Part shown: positions 34,617 through 44,139 of the stretch, piece after piece
How the letters are laid out: each line of letters begins with the position of its first letter
How positions within the stretch are numbered: position 1 is the stretch's first letter
Assembly: GCA_963818985.1 (NCBI GenBank)
Contig: CAWFUJ010000002.1
Location: 1-44,890 of the forward strand
Source: JAFEDN01 sp963818985
Lineage (GTDB): Bacteria > Pseudomonadota > Gammaproteobacteria > Coxiellales > Coxiellaceae
Direction: 5' to 3'
DNA: 44,890 nucleotides
Program-made: the position numbers and the translations under genes
The notes under the pieces: generated by a model
What the model was told of the DNA's origin: nothing
Database searches by the model: none
What the model saw: only the letters and a program-made list of their open reading frames with translations

Positions 34617-36911
34617 ATGGCGCAATACGTGGTGGTGGTTGAATCACCCGCCAAAGCAAAAACTATTGAAAAATACCTAGGTAAAAATTTTAAAGTCCTT
34701 GCTTCATATGGTCATGTACGCGATTTAGTTCCCAAGGAAGGTGCTGTCGATCCAGAAAATAATTTCTTAATGAAATATCAAGTGATCGATCGAAATCAAA
34801 AACATATGGATGCGATCACCAAAGCAGTAAAAAGTTCTGATGGTATTTACCTAGCCCCTGATCCAGACCGCGAAGGTGAAGCCATCGCTTGGCACGTTTT
34901 ACAATTATTAGATGAACGGGGTGTGCTGGGCGATAAGCCTGTCAATAGGGTGGTATTTCACGAAATCACCAAGACAGCTATTCAAAATGCTGTTGAACAT
35001 CCGCGCAAAATTTCTTTAGATTTGGTCAATGCCCAACAAGCGCGCCGAGCATTAGATTATTTAGTAGGGTTTAATTTATCACCGCTTTTATGGCGAAAAA
35101 TACGCCCAGGTTTATCAGCGGGTCGTGTACAAAGTCCGGCGCTGCGGTTAATCGTAGAGCGTGAAGAAGAAATTGAAAAATTTATAAGTCAAGAATATTG
35201 GACTATTCATGCTTATCTAAACGAGCAAGGACAACAGTTCGAAGCGCGCTTAATTGAATATAAAGGTGATAAACTTGAGCAATTCTCTATTAAAGATGCT
35301 GAAAGGGCTGGTGAGGTTACTGAAGATTTAACCCGTTTGGCTGAAGGCCAGCTTCAAGTCATAAAAGTCACAAAAAAAGCTCGAAAACGTCATCCTGCTC
35401 CACCTTTTATTACTTCAACTTTACAACAAGAAGCGGCACGTAAATTGGGCTTTACTGCCCAACGCACCATGCAAGTGGCCCAGCAATTATATGAGGGGAT
35501 TGATACGGGTGAAGGTGCGGTGGGTTTGATTTCCTATATGCGCACTGATTCGGTCAACTTAGCCCTCGAGGCGATCAATGAGATTCGTGATTATGTGGGA
35601 CAACGTTATGGTGCCGATCAAATTCCAGAGCAGCACAGAGTCTATAAATCAAAATCGAAAAATGCCCAAGAAGCACATGAGGCTATTCGCCCCACTTCAG
35701 TTTGGCGTGAACCAGATCAATTACAATCAGCCTTAAATACCGAACAATTGAAGCTTTATACTTTAATTTGGAAAAGAACGGTCGCTTCGCAAATGATAGA
35801 TGCCACTATTGATACCGTCGCTATTGATTTATCAGCCAAGCAAGGTTTGTTCCGTGCCAATGGCTCGACGATCGCCCATCCAGGTTTTATTAACGTCTAT
35901 CAAGAAGGATTAGATGATAAAAAACGTGAGGAAGATGAGGCGCATAAATTGTTGCCGATATTGAAAGAAAAACAATGGGTTAAGCTGGAGAAGATCGAGG
36001 GTGAGCAACATTTCACTGAACCGCCACCGCGCTATACTGAAGCGACCTTGGTTAAATCATTAGAAGAGCATGATATTGGTCGGCCATCCACATACGCTAG
36101 TATTATTGCCACCTTGAAAAATCGTGAATATGTGACGTTAGAAACAAAGCGGTTTATGCCAACTGACGTAGGCCGTGTGGTCAATCGTTTTTTAACAAAT
36201 TATTTTCCTAAATATGTCGATTATGATTTCACTGCCCATTTAGAAGATGAACTGGATAAAATTGCCCGCGGCGATAAAATTTGGATTCCGGTACTTGAAA
36301 CTTTTTGGAAACCTTTTAAAAACTTGGTGGATGATATTCAGCAAACTGTTAAACGCAGCGATGTGACTCAAGAAAAAACCGATGAAGTGTGTCCTGATTG
36401 TGGAAAACCTTTGGTGATTCGCTTAGGTAAGCGGGGACGTTTTATTGGGTGTAGTAGCTATCCTGAATGTAAATACACCCGCAATTTGGGCGAAGAGAAA
36501 ACCAATGTGCCGGAAATGGTGATTGAACGTAAATGTCCGCAATGTGAATCTGATTTAGTCATTAAGGAAGGACCGTATGGTAAATTTATTGGCTGTAGCA
36601 GTTACCCCCAATGTCATTTTATTGAACCCTTAGAAAAGCCAAAAGATACCGCGGTTCGATGCCCTGAGTGTCATCAAGGCACGATCTTGCAACGAAAGTC
36701 GCGGCGTGGAAAAATATTCTATTCGTGTTCGCGTTATCCGGATTGCAAATATGCATTATGGAATGAGCCGATCGCAGAAGTATGTCCTAAATGTCGCTGG
36801 CCAATACTGACTGTAAAAGTAACTAAAAAACGCGGCCGTGAAAAAATTTGCCCGCAAAAAAATTGTGGATATAGTATTGCTTATCCTGAAGGAGAATCAA
36901 ATGAAGAATAG
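34617..36911 (+). CDS. topA: DNA topoisomerase I (type IA)
   Basis: TopA relaxes negative supercoils by passing strands through a transient break with a 5'-phosphotyrosine link. The 764-aa product begins with the TOPRIM domain (VVVESPAKAKTIEKYLG with catalytic Glu; PDPDREGEAIAWH acidic triad). The active-site tyrosine is Y307 in GLISYMRTDSVN. RPGLSAGRVQSPALRLI and IGRPSTYASII are further core blocks. The C-terminus (about 590-755) has several four-cysteine zinc ribbons (CPDCGKPLVIR...CSSYPECKY; CPQCESDLVI...CSSYPQC; CPECHQGTI...CSRYPDC; CPKCRWPIL...CPQKNC). ATG 34617 has AGGATGG 7 bases upstream. The purE start lies inside its last codons. Confidence 0.97.
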   Translation: MAQYVVVVESPAKAKTIEKYLGKNFKVLASYGHVRDLVPKEGAVDPENNFLMKYQVIDRNQKHMDAITKAVKSSDGIYLAPDPDREGEAIAWHVLQLLDERGVLGDKPVNRVVFHEITKTAIQNAVEHPRKISLDLVNAQQARRALDYLVGFNLSPLLWRKIRPGLSAGRVQSPALRLIVEREEEIEKFISQEYWTIHAYLNEQGQQFEARLIEYKGDKLEQFSIKDAERAGEVTEDLTRLAEGQLQVIKVTKKARKRHPAPPFITSTLQQEAARKLGFTAQRTMQVAQQLYEGIDTGEGAVGLISYMRTDSVNLALEAINEIRDYVGQRYGADQIPEQHRVYKSKSKNAQEAHEAIRPTSVWREPDQLQSALNTEQLKLYTLIWKRTVASQMIDATIDTVAIDLSAKQGLFRANGSTIAHPGFINVYQEGLDDKKREEDEAHKLLPILKEKQWVKLEKIEGEQHFTEPPPRYTEATLVKSLEEHDIGRPSTYASIIATLKNREYVTLETKRFMPTDVGRVVNRFLTNYFPKYVDYDFTAHLEDELDKIARGDKIWIPVLETFWKPFKNLVDDIQQTVKRSDVTQEKTDEVCPDCGKPLVIRLGKRGRFIGCSSYPECKYTRNLGEEKTNVPEMVIERKCPQCESDLVIKEGPYGKFIGCSSYPQCHFIEPLEKPKDTAVRCPECHQGTILQRKSRRGKIFYSCSRYPDCKYALWNEPIAEVCPKCRWPILTVKVTKKRGREKICPQKNCGYSIAYPEGESNEE

Positions 36912-37422
36912 TTCTAAAGTATTTGTTGCTGTTTTAATGGGATCTGATAGTGATTTAACGACCATGGAGCATAGTTTTCAGATTTTTCGCGAGTTGGGTG
37001 TTTGCTTTGAAGCGCATATCTTGTCTGCGCATCGAACACCTACTGAGACTGCCGCTTATGTGCAATCAGCTGAACAGCGAGGCTGCGCGGTATTTATTGC
37101 AGCGGCTGGTTTAGCCGCCCATCTAGCTGGCGCGGTCGCGGCTAATAGTTCGCGACCGGTAATTGGTGTGCCAATAGCCTCAGGCAGTTTGCAAGGTTTA
37201 GATGCCCTATTAGCAACAGTGCAGATGCCGGCAGGCACCCCGGTTGCTTGTGTGGCAATTGGATCAACCGGCGCCAAAAATGCCGCGATTTTAGCTGCGC
37301 AAATTCTTGCGATCCAAGACGAGACATTATTACAAAAACTGGCAACTATGCGCCAAGCAAAAAAAATCGCGCTTAAAAACGCCGACGAAGCTTTGCAAAA
37401 ACAATTACAAAGCCTAGTGTAA
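36901..37422 (+). CDS. purE: N5-carboxyaminoimidazole ribonucleotide mutase
   Basis: PurE (class I) converts N5-CAIR to CAIR in purine synthesis. I set the start at ATG 36901 (173 aa): GAAGGAGAA lies 5-13 bases upstream, and the product then begins SSKVFVAVLMGSDSDLTTM as in the family. A longer reading from 36838 only re-reads topA in another frame. The signature blocks are GSDSDLTTMEHSF, the catalytic-His loop SAHRTPTETAAY, FIAAAGLAAHLAGAVA and the glycine-rich GVPIASGSLQGLDALL, AIGSTGAKNAAILAAQIL. Its start overlaps the end of topA by 11 bases. purK does not follow; a CCCTCTCCC repeat begins 1 base after the stop. Confidence 0.95.
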   Translation: MKNSSKVFVAVLMGSDSDLTTMEHSFQIFRELGVCFEAHILSAHRTPTETAAYVQSAEQRGCAVFIAAAGLAAHLAGAVAANSSRPVIGVPIASGSLQGLDALLATVQMPAGTPVACVAIGSTGAKNAAILAAQILAIQDETLLQKLATMRQAKKIALKNADEALQKQLQSLV

Positions 37423-37423
37423 A

Positions 37424-37449
37424 TTCCCCTCTCCCATCCGGGAGAGGGC
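37424..37449. repeat. CCCTCTCCC repeat (copy 4), directly after purE
   Basis: TTCCCCTCTCCC, ATCC, then GGGAGAGGG. It joins the purE stop on one side and a truncated hydrolase frame on the other, so it marks a breakpoint. Confidence 0.75.
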
Positions 37450-37451
37450 GC

Positions 37452-37613
37452 GATGACTGCATTACCCCAATTACCTTATTTGAAAAAGACTCACGTTTCT
37501 CAAGAAAAAATATTCACATAGAAAAAGTTGAAAATGCTGGTCATTTCCCATGGTTAGAACAATTACCCACAATTAAAGAGAAATTTAATTTTTTTGTAAA
37601 GCAGTTAAGATGA
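37452..37613 (+). pseudogene. C-terminal remnant of an alpha/beta-hydrolase
   Basis: A 53-codon frame with no start, reading DDCITPITLFEKDSR then IHIEKVENAGHFPWLEQLP and ending FFVKQLR. The D..I.P.. segment followed about 35 residues later by NAGHFPWLEQ is the Asp/His end of the catalytic triad in alpha/beta-hydrolases; the nucleophile half is missing. The frame is cut precisely at the CCCTCTCCC repeat that follows purE, suggesting that a deletion or repeat insertion removed the rest. Confidence 0.6.
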
Positions 37614-37845
37614 AATTAACTAGGAAGTGGGTTGTTGGGAACAAGATTAAGTAAAAAATCTTTCACTGGCCGACAAAGAATATTTTCTAGCATTAATTTT
37701 TCTTGGCTGCGATACAATAATAACGGTAGCGCTCAGAATAATTAGCCTAAGCTTTAATTGGTTGAGGGTGAGAACTTACTGTTGTTGAAGATGTCCCCTC
37801 CCCTTTCCCTAATTTTCTCCCTGACGGAAAGACTTTGTATCAATC
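37614..37845. other. Non-coding or decayed stretch before the toxin-antitoxin promoter
   Basis: Nothing intact is seen. On the minus strand a short open stretch from about 37737 to 37616 reads ALPLLLYRSQEKLMLENILC and on to NPLPS before a stop; it resembles the tail of a lost gene that I cannot name. A CT-rich CCCCTCCCCTTTCCC at 37797 may be an eroded repeat. Confidence 0.3.
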
Positions 37846-37882
37846 TTGACAATTTGGTAATAGTAGGTAATACTTAGTAATA
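37846..37882 (+). promoter_or_regulatory. Promoter with three phased GTAATA operator repeats for the toxin-antitoxin pair
   Basis: TTGACA at 37846 and AATACT at 37869 with a 17-base spacer form a plausible sigma-70 promoter. GTAATA occurs at 37857, 37867 and 37877, exactly 10 bp apart, overlapping the spacer, the -10 and the start region. Such phased direct repeats suit cooperative binding by RHH antitoxin dimers, which normally repress their own operon. Confidence 0.55.
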
Positions 37883-37906
37883 TCAAACTGTGTTAAGGTG
37901 AGTTTT

Positions 37907-38200
37907 ATGTCAGCCCATCATCATACGATTACAAAAGTTGTTAAACTTGACTCGGATATTAAAGAACGTTTAGACCGTTTGAGTGAAAGTAAGCACCGGT
38001 CCCCACACTGGATTATGCGAGAAGCCATCCGTGAATACGTAGAACGTGAAGAAGCACGAGAAGAATTTAAGCAAGAAGCTTTATTGTCTTGGAAAAATTT
38101 CCAAGAAACAGGACTCCATCTTACCCATCAAGAAGTATGTGACTGGCTAGATACTTGGGGCACAGGTAAAGTAAAAAAGTCTCCAAAATGCCACAAATAA
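37907..38200 (+). CDS. Ribbon-helix-helix antitoxin (CopG/ParD-like)
   Basis: A 97-aa antitoxin of the ribbon-helix-helix class. The N-terminal strand (TITKVVKLDSDIKERL) and helices (DRLSESKHRSPHWIMREAIREYVEREEAREEF) form the DNA-binding fold; the C-terminal part (QEALLSWKNFQETGLHLTHQEVCDWLDTWG) would wrap the toxin. ATG 37907 is used because AAGGTGA lies 5-12 bases upstream; a GTG at 37898 is inside that ribosome site. It overlaps the toxin gene by 13 bases, the usual antitoxin-first arrangement. Three phased GTAATA repeats over the promoter suggest autoregulation. Confidence 0.9.
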   Translation: MSAHHHTITKVVKLDSDIKERLDRLSESKHRSPHWIMREAIREYVEREEAREEFKQEALLSWKNFQETGLHLTHQEVCDWLDTWGTGKVKKSPKCHK

Positions 38201-38490
38201 TCATTACGGCAGACGCAATACAAGGGTTAGAACGCTGCCGACTTTTTTTGCTAGAGAAAAATCCGCGAGCAGCGATACGTGCTGCGGAAGCCATCAAGCA
38301 TTCGTTGAATCTTTTACAAGCAGAGCCGGCAAAAGGGAGGCCACTTGATGACCTGCCAGAATTGCGAGAATTAATCATCCCTTTTGGAGAGTCGGGTTAT
38401 ATAGCGCTTTATCGTTATGATGTAACAACCGATTCATTGTATGTACTAGCTTTTAGACACCAAAAGGAGGTCGGCTATAAAACGAAATGA
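38188..38490 (+). CDS. RelE/ParE-family toxin
   Basis: A 100-aa toxin of the RelE/ParE superfamily. Typical blocks are IITADAIQGLERCRLFLLEKN at the start, LLQAEPAKGRPLDDLPELREL in the middle, and GYIALYRYDVTTDSLYVLAFRHQKEVGY at the end, which match the ParE group (gyrase poisons) better than RelE ribonucleases, although the sequence alone does not fix the target. It overlaps the antitoxin gene by 13 bases in another frame. The pair is intact in a region where every other neighbour downstream is broken, as expected for a selfish stabilising module. Confidence 0.9.
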   Translation: MPQIIITADAIQGLERCRLFLLEKNPRAAIRAAEAIKHSLNLLQAEPAKGRPLDDLPELRELIIPFGESGYIALYRYDVTTDSLYVLAFRHQKEVGYKTK

Positions 38491-38718
38491 TTAACAGCCA
38501 ACCAACGGTGCTAGTTATAATTTAAAATCACATCTTGGAATGAAAATTAGTCAATAAAACTATTGAGATAAAACAGGTGAGCTTGAGCTTTCCTGACTTC
38601 CAGATTTTTTGTGGCAATGTCGCAAAATTAACCTGACAGGTCAATAATAGCAGAAATGCTTACCTTTTCAATCGAATGCTTACAGAAAGCAGCATAGCTG
38701 TTCCATTAAAGAGGTTCC

Positions 38719-38780
38719 GACTATTCTGAACTGGATTTCAGAAAAGTCTTGACTTTTCTGAAATATAGTTCAGAATAGTC
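38719..38780. promoter_or_regulatory. 62-bp palindrome covering the promoter of the DUF4143-type ATPase gene
   Basis: Two 30-bp arms (38719-38748 and 38751-38780) match at 28 of 30 positions with a 2-base loop. Each arm also contains a smaller palindrome, TTCTGAA...TTCAGAA. TTGACT at 38749 and AGAATA at 38772 make a possible promoter inside the palindrome, and the ATG follows 3 bases after it. The remainder of the gap from 38491 shows no gene. Confidence 0.6.
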
Positions 38781-38783
38781 AAT

Positions 38784-39901
38784 ATGGAGAGAATACAGAT
38801 CCCAGCTATTATCAAAGACTTAAATAAAAAGATGGTGATTTTGGTAGGTCCTCGCCAAGCAGGTAAAACCTGGGTCGCTAAACACATTGCTCAGCAATTT
38901 TCCAATAGCCTTTATGTAAATTACAATCAGATTTCTGATCGAAAAATCATAGAAACTCAAAATTGGCTGCCAACAATTGAATTGTTAGTTTTCGATGAAC
39001 TGCATAAGATGTTGCAGTGGAAAAATTATCTGAAAGGATTGTATGACACTAGGCCAATGTCTATGCGAATTTTGGTAACTGGTAGTGCGCGTTTAGATAT
39101 ATTTAATCACATTGGCGATTCATTGGTCGGACGCTACTTTCGTCATCGCTTACTACCATTTTCACCGGCAGAATTAACCCAGCTTCATGTTTCTACGGAT
39201 ATCGATAAATTATTAAAGCGCAGCGGCTTTCCGGAACCTTATTTAGCCGACAGTGATATAGATGCAGAGCGATGGCGTTTACAATATCTGCATGGCTTAT
39301 TGATTACCGATATTTTTGAGTTGAATCAAATTCAGAATATTAAAGCGTTACAATTAATTTTTAAATTGTTGCGCCATTAGGTTAGTTCTCCGATATCATG
39401 GCAATCATTAGCGGAAATGTTAGCGTTTCGGCGTCTACTCAAAAAATATGTCAATTTTGGAGGGCTTTATATATTTGTGTTGGATAACTCCTTTTTCAAA
39501 ATATCTTGTTAGAAGTATATTGAAAGAACCAAAAATTTATTTTTTTGATACCAGTTTAGTTGCGAACGATAAGGTCCACGATTCGAAGATTTAGTCGCTT
39601 ATTTTGTATGTTAAAGCGTATATATGGAAAATACGATTATCAAGCTCAAGATCATCAATTGCATTATTTACGAAATAAAGACGGCGAAGAAATTGATTTC
39701 GCATTAATTGACAATGACCAAATAGAGCAAATGATTGAAGTAAAAACTTCTAATCATTCTATAGCGCCTTCATTAATTAAATTTCATAAAAAATATAATC
39801 GACCAGCTTTACAAATCGTTAAAAACTCCCGACATGAAATCTCAAGCGATGGAATTCAACTGCTGCGTGTTGATAATTTCTTGAAGTCATTGTGTTTATA
39901 A
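38784..39901 (+). pseudogene. AAA-type ATPase with DUF4143 (AAA_14 family), broken
   Basis: The first 198 codons are intact: Walker A VGPRQAGKTWVAKHI (about 21-35), Walker B LLVFDELHKM (about 67-76), sensor-like RILVTGSARLDIF and LPFSPAEL, then SGFPEPYL, all typical of the AAA_14/DUF4143 family. A TAG at 39378 interrupts; the same frame continues VSSPISWQSLAEML, as expected for the linker to DUF4143. Further shifts follow (about 39430-39590), and from about 39600 a clean frame gives RIYGKYDYQAQDHQLHYLRN, GEEIDFALIDNDQIEQMIEVK and a terminus LLRVDNFLKSLCL, which is the nuclease-like C-terminal domain. Span of 1118 bp is near normal (about 370 codons). Function of the family is not established. 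Confidence 0.8.
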
Positions 39902-40037
39902 TTGCTGGCATTTGATAACGAAAACCAGTATATTAAAATTAATGGATTTTTAATATCCGAAAATAAAATCATAGGGCTCGATTAAACCCTCGTTTTAATG
40001 AACGGTGTAGATTGAAACAATCTAAGGTAGAGAGAAA

Positions 40038-41227
40038 ATGGGGAATCGGAGTATAAAGGTATCTATTGCTTTAACCTCTCTGGCCGTCTGTTCGTATCTG
40101 CCTCTTATTGCTTGAATTCGAGTGAAAAATACTCTATCCGTGATGTCATCAGCTATTATGGATTGACAAGTTTAAATCAACAAGAATCTTTCATCGACTT
40201 ATTGCAAAAATCAGCTATTATTCCTCCTAATCAGGGAATCAATGATAAATATCCACGAAGAAATAATGCAATGAATTAGAGTGATTATTAGACTTAGTAA
40301 GAAAGACGCAAGAAAAATTTACCTTAAGATCCGGCTCACAAGAACGTTGGCAAGTAAAACCTATTGAGTCGATGAGCAAAGATAAAGAAAAAATTATCAG
40401 CGATTTAAAAACATTAGGTTTTGTTTATGCTATTGCACCTTCTATGAGACGAGCAGATGCAGTCTGCATTTTAGGAGCAACAAAACCAAAAATGGCTAAT
40501 AGAATGCAATATCTTGAATTTTATTTAATAATGGATTCACGGCTGATACGATTATCTTACTTTCAGGCGAACGTTTTGCTACCTTAAATGTAGATGCTTC
40601 AGAAGAAGAGCTTCTATTGATTGCAAAAAAATATGGAGTGAGTGATTGGAAACGTTTAACAGAAACCCATTTAATACAAAGCGAATATGAAGCTTCTTCT
40701 TTGTCTAAAAGAAAATTAGCTACCTATGTTATAAACACACCCGCTAGGGAGCTGGCTAGCCCGACAACTGAAACAACTATACTTGAGCTAATTAAATGGC
40801 TAAAAAGACATCCTGATATACGAACAATACTTTTTATTTCAAATCAACCTTATACAAAATATCAAGATGCAGTCATTAGTTTAGTTCTGAGAGAAAAAGG
40901 AATTGATATTAAATTCGAAGTGGTAGGATCTGCCGTCACTAATTTTTCTGATATACAGCCTATTATTGAAGGACTTGGTTCTTGTCTATTTGTTCTTTAC
41001 CAACTGTGTTATCAAAAATGAATTTGCAAATTAGCGATCAAGATATAAATAAAGAGTTTAAAGAATTATATTCTAAAAACCCATTATTCTATAAAAATAT
41101 TCCTAGCTCTTTTCAATCGATGCCAGCAGGCGCATCAGCGATGCCTTTAAATGCTTTTCAGATCAGCTTAGTAGAGAAATATCTGCAACTTGAATTAGTA
41201 AACGATGAAGAGAAGTTAAAAGTGTAA
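40038..41227 (+). pseudogene. Exported protein, possibly DUF218/YdcF-like, frameshifted
   Basis: An N-terminal signal peptide (KVSIALTSLAVCSYLPLIA) opens at ATG 40038 and stops after 25 codons. Shifted frames continue SSEKYSIRDVISYYGLT, then FTLRSGSQERWQVKPIE, DAVCILGATKPKMANRMQYL, ADTIILLSGERFATLNVDAS, an intact part (40617-41021) with INTPARELASPTTETTILEL and IRTILFISNQPYTKYQDAV, and a C-terminal part ending LVNDEEKLKV. The order LGA...R, ILLSGER, then a TTET/TILFIS segment resembles the DUF218 (YdcF) fold, but this is tentative. At least four breaks are needed. The last 65 bases overlap the end of glyS, which lies on the other strand. Confidence 0.5.
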
Positions 41228-43238
41228 GACGATTATGGCGTTTAGCGGGTCTTCTACCATGACCATGACTTTATCAAAAAAAGCATCGATAGGCATTTTT
41301 AAAACGGATAATTGGCTAAGTGCTTCGGTATATTTTCTTTGTTTAACCAATTGAGCAACTAAAATAGTTTGGGCATTTAGCGCTTGAGCAAGTTCACGTT
41401 CCTCGTTATGTTCAAATAAATTTTCATTAAGTTTTGTCACCTCAAATCCAGTAGCTTGTTTTTTTAATATATTGGCCACACGTTTGTTGGCGGCAGATAA
41501 AGCGCTGGCTTCAGATAGTTTTTGGAATTCTATTTTCGCATCGAGACGAAGCAAAAAATCCCGAGGGCAACTAATCTGTAAAGCCAACACCGAATCAAAT
41601 TGTTCTACGGTAATGGCGGGATTGTGTTGCATCAAAATCGATTTTAGTCAAATCATAGTAAAAGTCAAAACTTGAGAAATGACTGCAGTATTGGGTAAGT
41701 GAATAGTATAGGCTTGCTGAGTTTTGCGTAATAATTCCATTAAATCTAGCTGGAGTAATTCTTCGGTGGAAAGTCCAGAGGTCTCTTTGGCAATGAGCAT
41801 TTGTAAAATACCATTTGCAGCTCGGCGCAGCGCAAATGGATCTTTATGTCCTGTCGAGCTGATTAATTCCAAAAATTCCCACTAACGTATCAAGACGGTC
41901 TGCTAAGGCAACTGCACAGCCTTCTCTGCTGCTAGGAATTTTATCGCGGAAAAACCTGGGGAAATAATGTTCTTTGATAGCTAAAGCGCAAGATTCATTT
42001 AAACCATCATTCAAAGCATAATAATAACCCCGTCGCGCCTTGTAAAGTGGAAATTCGCAGACCATTTCACAAAGTAAATAGCATTTCGATAATTAGCGGC
42101 TTTTTGGTGATATTTACGTCAGCGCCGATCTGCTCCGCAATAAAAGTTGCAAGCATGACAATTCGCTTCGTTTTATCGGCTAAACTACCCAGTTGCTTTT
42201 GAAAAATAACATGTTCTAAATCTGGAGACGGCTTTGCAAGCTTCGCTGGCAGTCATTCAAAGAAGAATTCAGGCATCAGCAGGACTCACATTAAAGACGC
42301 GTGGCCGTGCACAATTGATTTCGGATCATTGCCTTGAATATTACTAATCCATATAAAAGCAGGCTGCAATTGTCCTTTACTATCTTGAACCGGAAAATAT
42401 TTTTGATTAATTTTCATCGAGGTGATGAGCACTTCCGCAGGTATCTTTAAAAATTCTGGATTGAAATGACCCATCAAAGGCACCGGCCATTCTACGAGTG
42501 ACGTCACTTCCTCCAACAGCTCTTGGTCAATTTCGACAGTTTGCCCCTTCGGGTCGTGTCGATGATGGCTTGGCGAATTGTTTCCAAACGTTCTTTAAAA
42601 TTAGCAATCACTTTACCTTCGTAGCGTAAAATTCGGGCATAATCTTTTGGACTATCGATGGTGAGGGGACCGGATGATGGAAACGATGGCCAAATGTTTG
42701 ATTACTGGAACCAATATCAAATAATTGAGTTTTTACAATTTCATTACCAAAGAGAAGGATAATCCAATGGACTGGCCGGCGAAACTCGCACTGTGGGTTC
42801 CCCAACGCATCGGGCGGGTAATTGACATTTGGCTAATGGCTGATCGCGCCAGCTCGGGCAAGACTTCTATGGTCTTTTGCCCTGGTTTTCGCCCTTAAAA
42901 TATAAACGATTATCTTTTATGGTGATGGCGGAAAGTTCAACGCCGCAAGATCGGGCAAATCCTAAAGCCGCTTGCGTAGGTTGGCCGCTGCTATCGTAGG
43001 CTTGGCTTGAGTTAGGCCCTTGCCGCTCGATCACTCGCGCAACTTGTTGGCTGTCTACATCGTTAATTAAAATTGCAAGCCGTCGCGGTGAGGCAAACAC
43101 TTGCTCTGGCCCAGTAGTAAATTTATTTAATGCCAGAACTCCACGTAGACGAGAAGACAATTCGTTTGCCAGCGACTTTACCGCATGTGTTGGCAGTTCT
43201 TCACAACCGATTTCTAATAATAAATCTTGTTTATCCAT
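41163..43238 (-). pseudogene. glyS: Glycyl-tRNA synthetase beta subunit, full length but with about seven frameshifts
   Basis: GlyS pairs with GlyQ in the alpha2-beta2 enzyme that charges tRNA-Gly. Pieces in shifting frames read LLLEIGCEELPTHAVKSLAN and FASPRRLAILI, QGPNSSQAYDSSGQPTQAA, SAISQMSITRPMRWGNPQCE then FRRPVHWIILLFG, FLKIPAEVLITSMKINQKYF, ALNDGLNESCALAIKEHYFP, LVGIFGINQLDRT-like and DPFALRRAANGILQMLI, and the C-terminal AIEFQKL/NRLTLLTSLHRLLIQ ending VADISLLS, the canonical GlyS end, at 41163. The span from ATG 43238 is 2076 bp, 692 codons, very close to the E. coli protein. So the gene is whole in outline; the breaks are single-base changes, one in a poly-A run near 42873. This gene is normally essential. 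Confidence 0.9.
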
Positions 43239-44131
43239 GGGCAACTTTTTCCAATAAAGGAAAACCTAAGCGTTCACGCATTTGAAGGTATGCTTCTGCA
43301 ACGGCTTGAGCTAATTTTTTAATTCTCAACATGTACCGCTGTCTTTCGGTTACCGCAATCGCACGCCGTGCATCTAATAAATTGAAGGTATGTGAAGCTT
43401 TTAGCACCATTTCATAGGCAGCCAGGGGTAATTGTTCGATGATTAAGCGTGCGGCTTCTTGTTCATAACTATCAAATTGCTTGAAAAGTAGTTCGACATT
43501 GGCTTGTTTAAAATTATAGGTTGACATCTCAACCTCATTTTGATGAAACACATCTCGATAAGTGATTTTGGTGGATTGATTTTCCATCCAAATTAAATCG
43601 AAGAGATTATCCACTCCTTGTAAAAACATAGCTAGACATTCCAAACCATAGGTCAGCTCGCCACTCACGGATGACAATCTAAACCGCCTACTTGTTGAAA
43701 GTAGGTGAATTGACTGATTTCCATCCCATCTTGCCAAACCTCCCAGCCTAAGCCCCAAGCACCTAAGGTTGGTGATTCCCAATTATCCTCAACAAAACGA
43801 ATATCATGTTCTAAAGGATCAACTCCCAAGTATTTTAGGGAGTTAAGATAAAGCTCTTGAATATTATCTGGGGAAGGTTGAGCATGACCTGCAATTGGTA
43901 ATAATGCTGAACTCGATTTGGATTATCCCCATAACGGCCATCTGCAGGTCGTCGAGAGGGCTGAACAAAGACTGCCCGCCAAGGTTCCGGCCCTATAGCT
44001 CGCAAAAAAGTACCCGGATGAAAAGTCCCAGCGCCCACTTCCATATCAAAAGGTTGTAACAACACACAATCTTGCTGGGCCCAATATTGTTGGAGCAGCA
44101 AGATCATATGTTGAAAGCTAATGATGGCCAT
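43231..44131 (-). pseudogene. glyQ: Glycyl-tRNA synthetase alpha subunit, full length with two frameshifts
   Basis: GlyQ is the catalytic class II subunit of bacterial alpha2-beta2 glycyl-tRNA synthetase. Frame 1 (44131-43850) reads LLQQYWAQQDCVLLQPFDME, VGAGTFHPGTFLRAIGPEP and QPSRRPADGRYGDNPNRVQH. Frame 2 continues PSPDNIQELYLNSLKYLG, HDIRFVEDNWESPTLGAWGL and FTYFQQVGGLDCHP. Frame 3 (about 43680-43231) ends with SGELTYGLECLAMFLQG, DVFHQNEVEMSTYNF and FNLLDARRAIAVTERQRYML. The span is 901 bp against 903-912 expected, so about two bases are missing. All family blocks are conserved. It overlaps the glyS start region, the usual glyQ-glyS order. Confidence 0.9.
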
Positions 44132-44139
44132 GCCGCTGA

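Noticed and set aside
36838..36900. Longer purE start at 36838
   Set aside because: The extra residues re-read the topA zinc-ribbon region in another frame; ATG 36901 follows a strong GGAG site.
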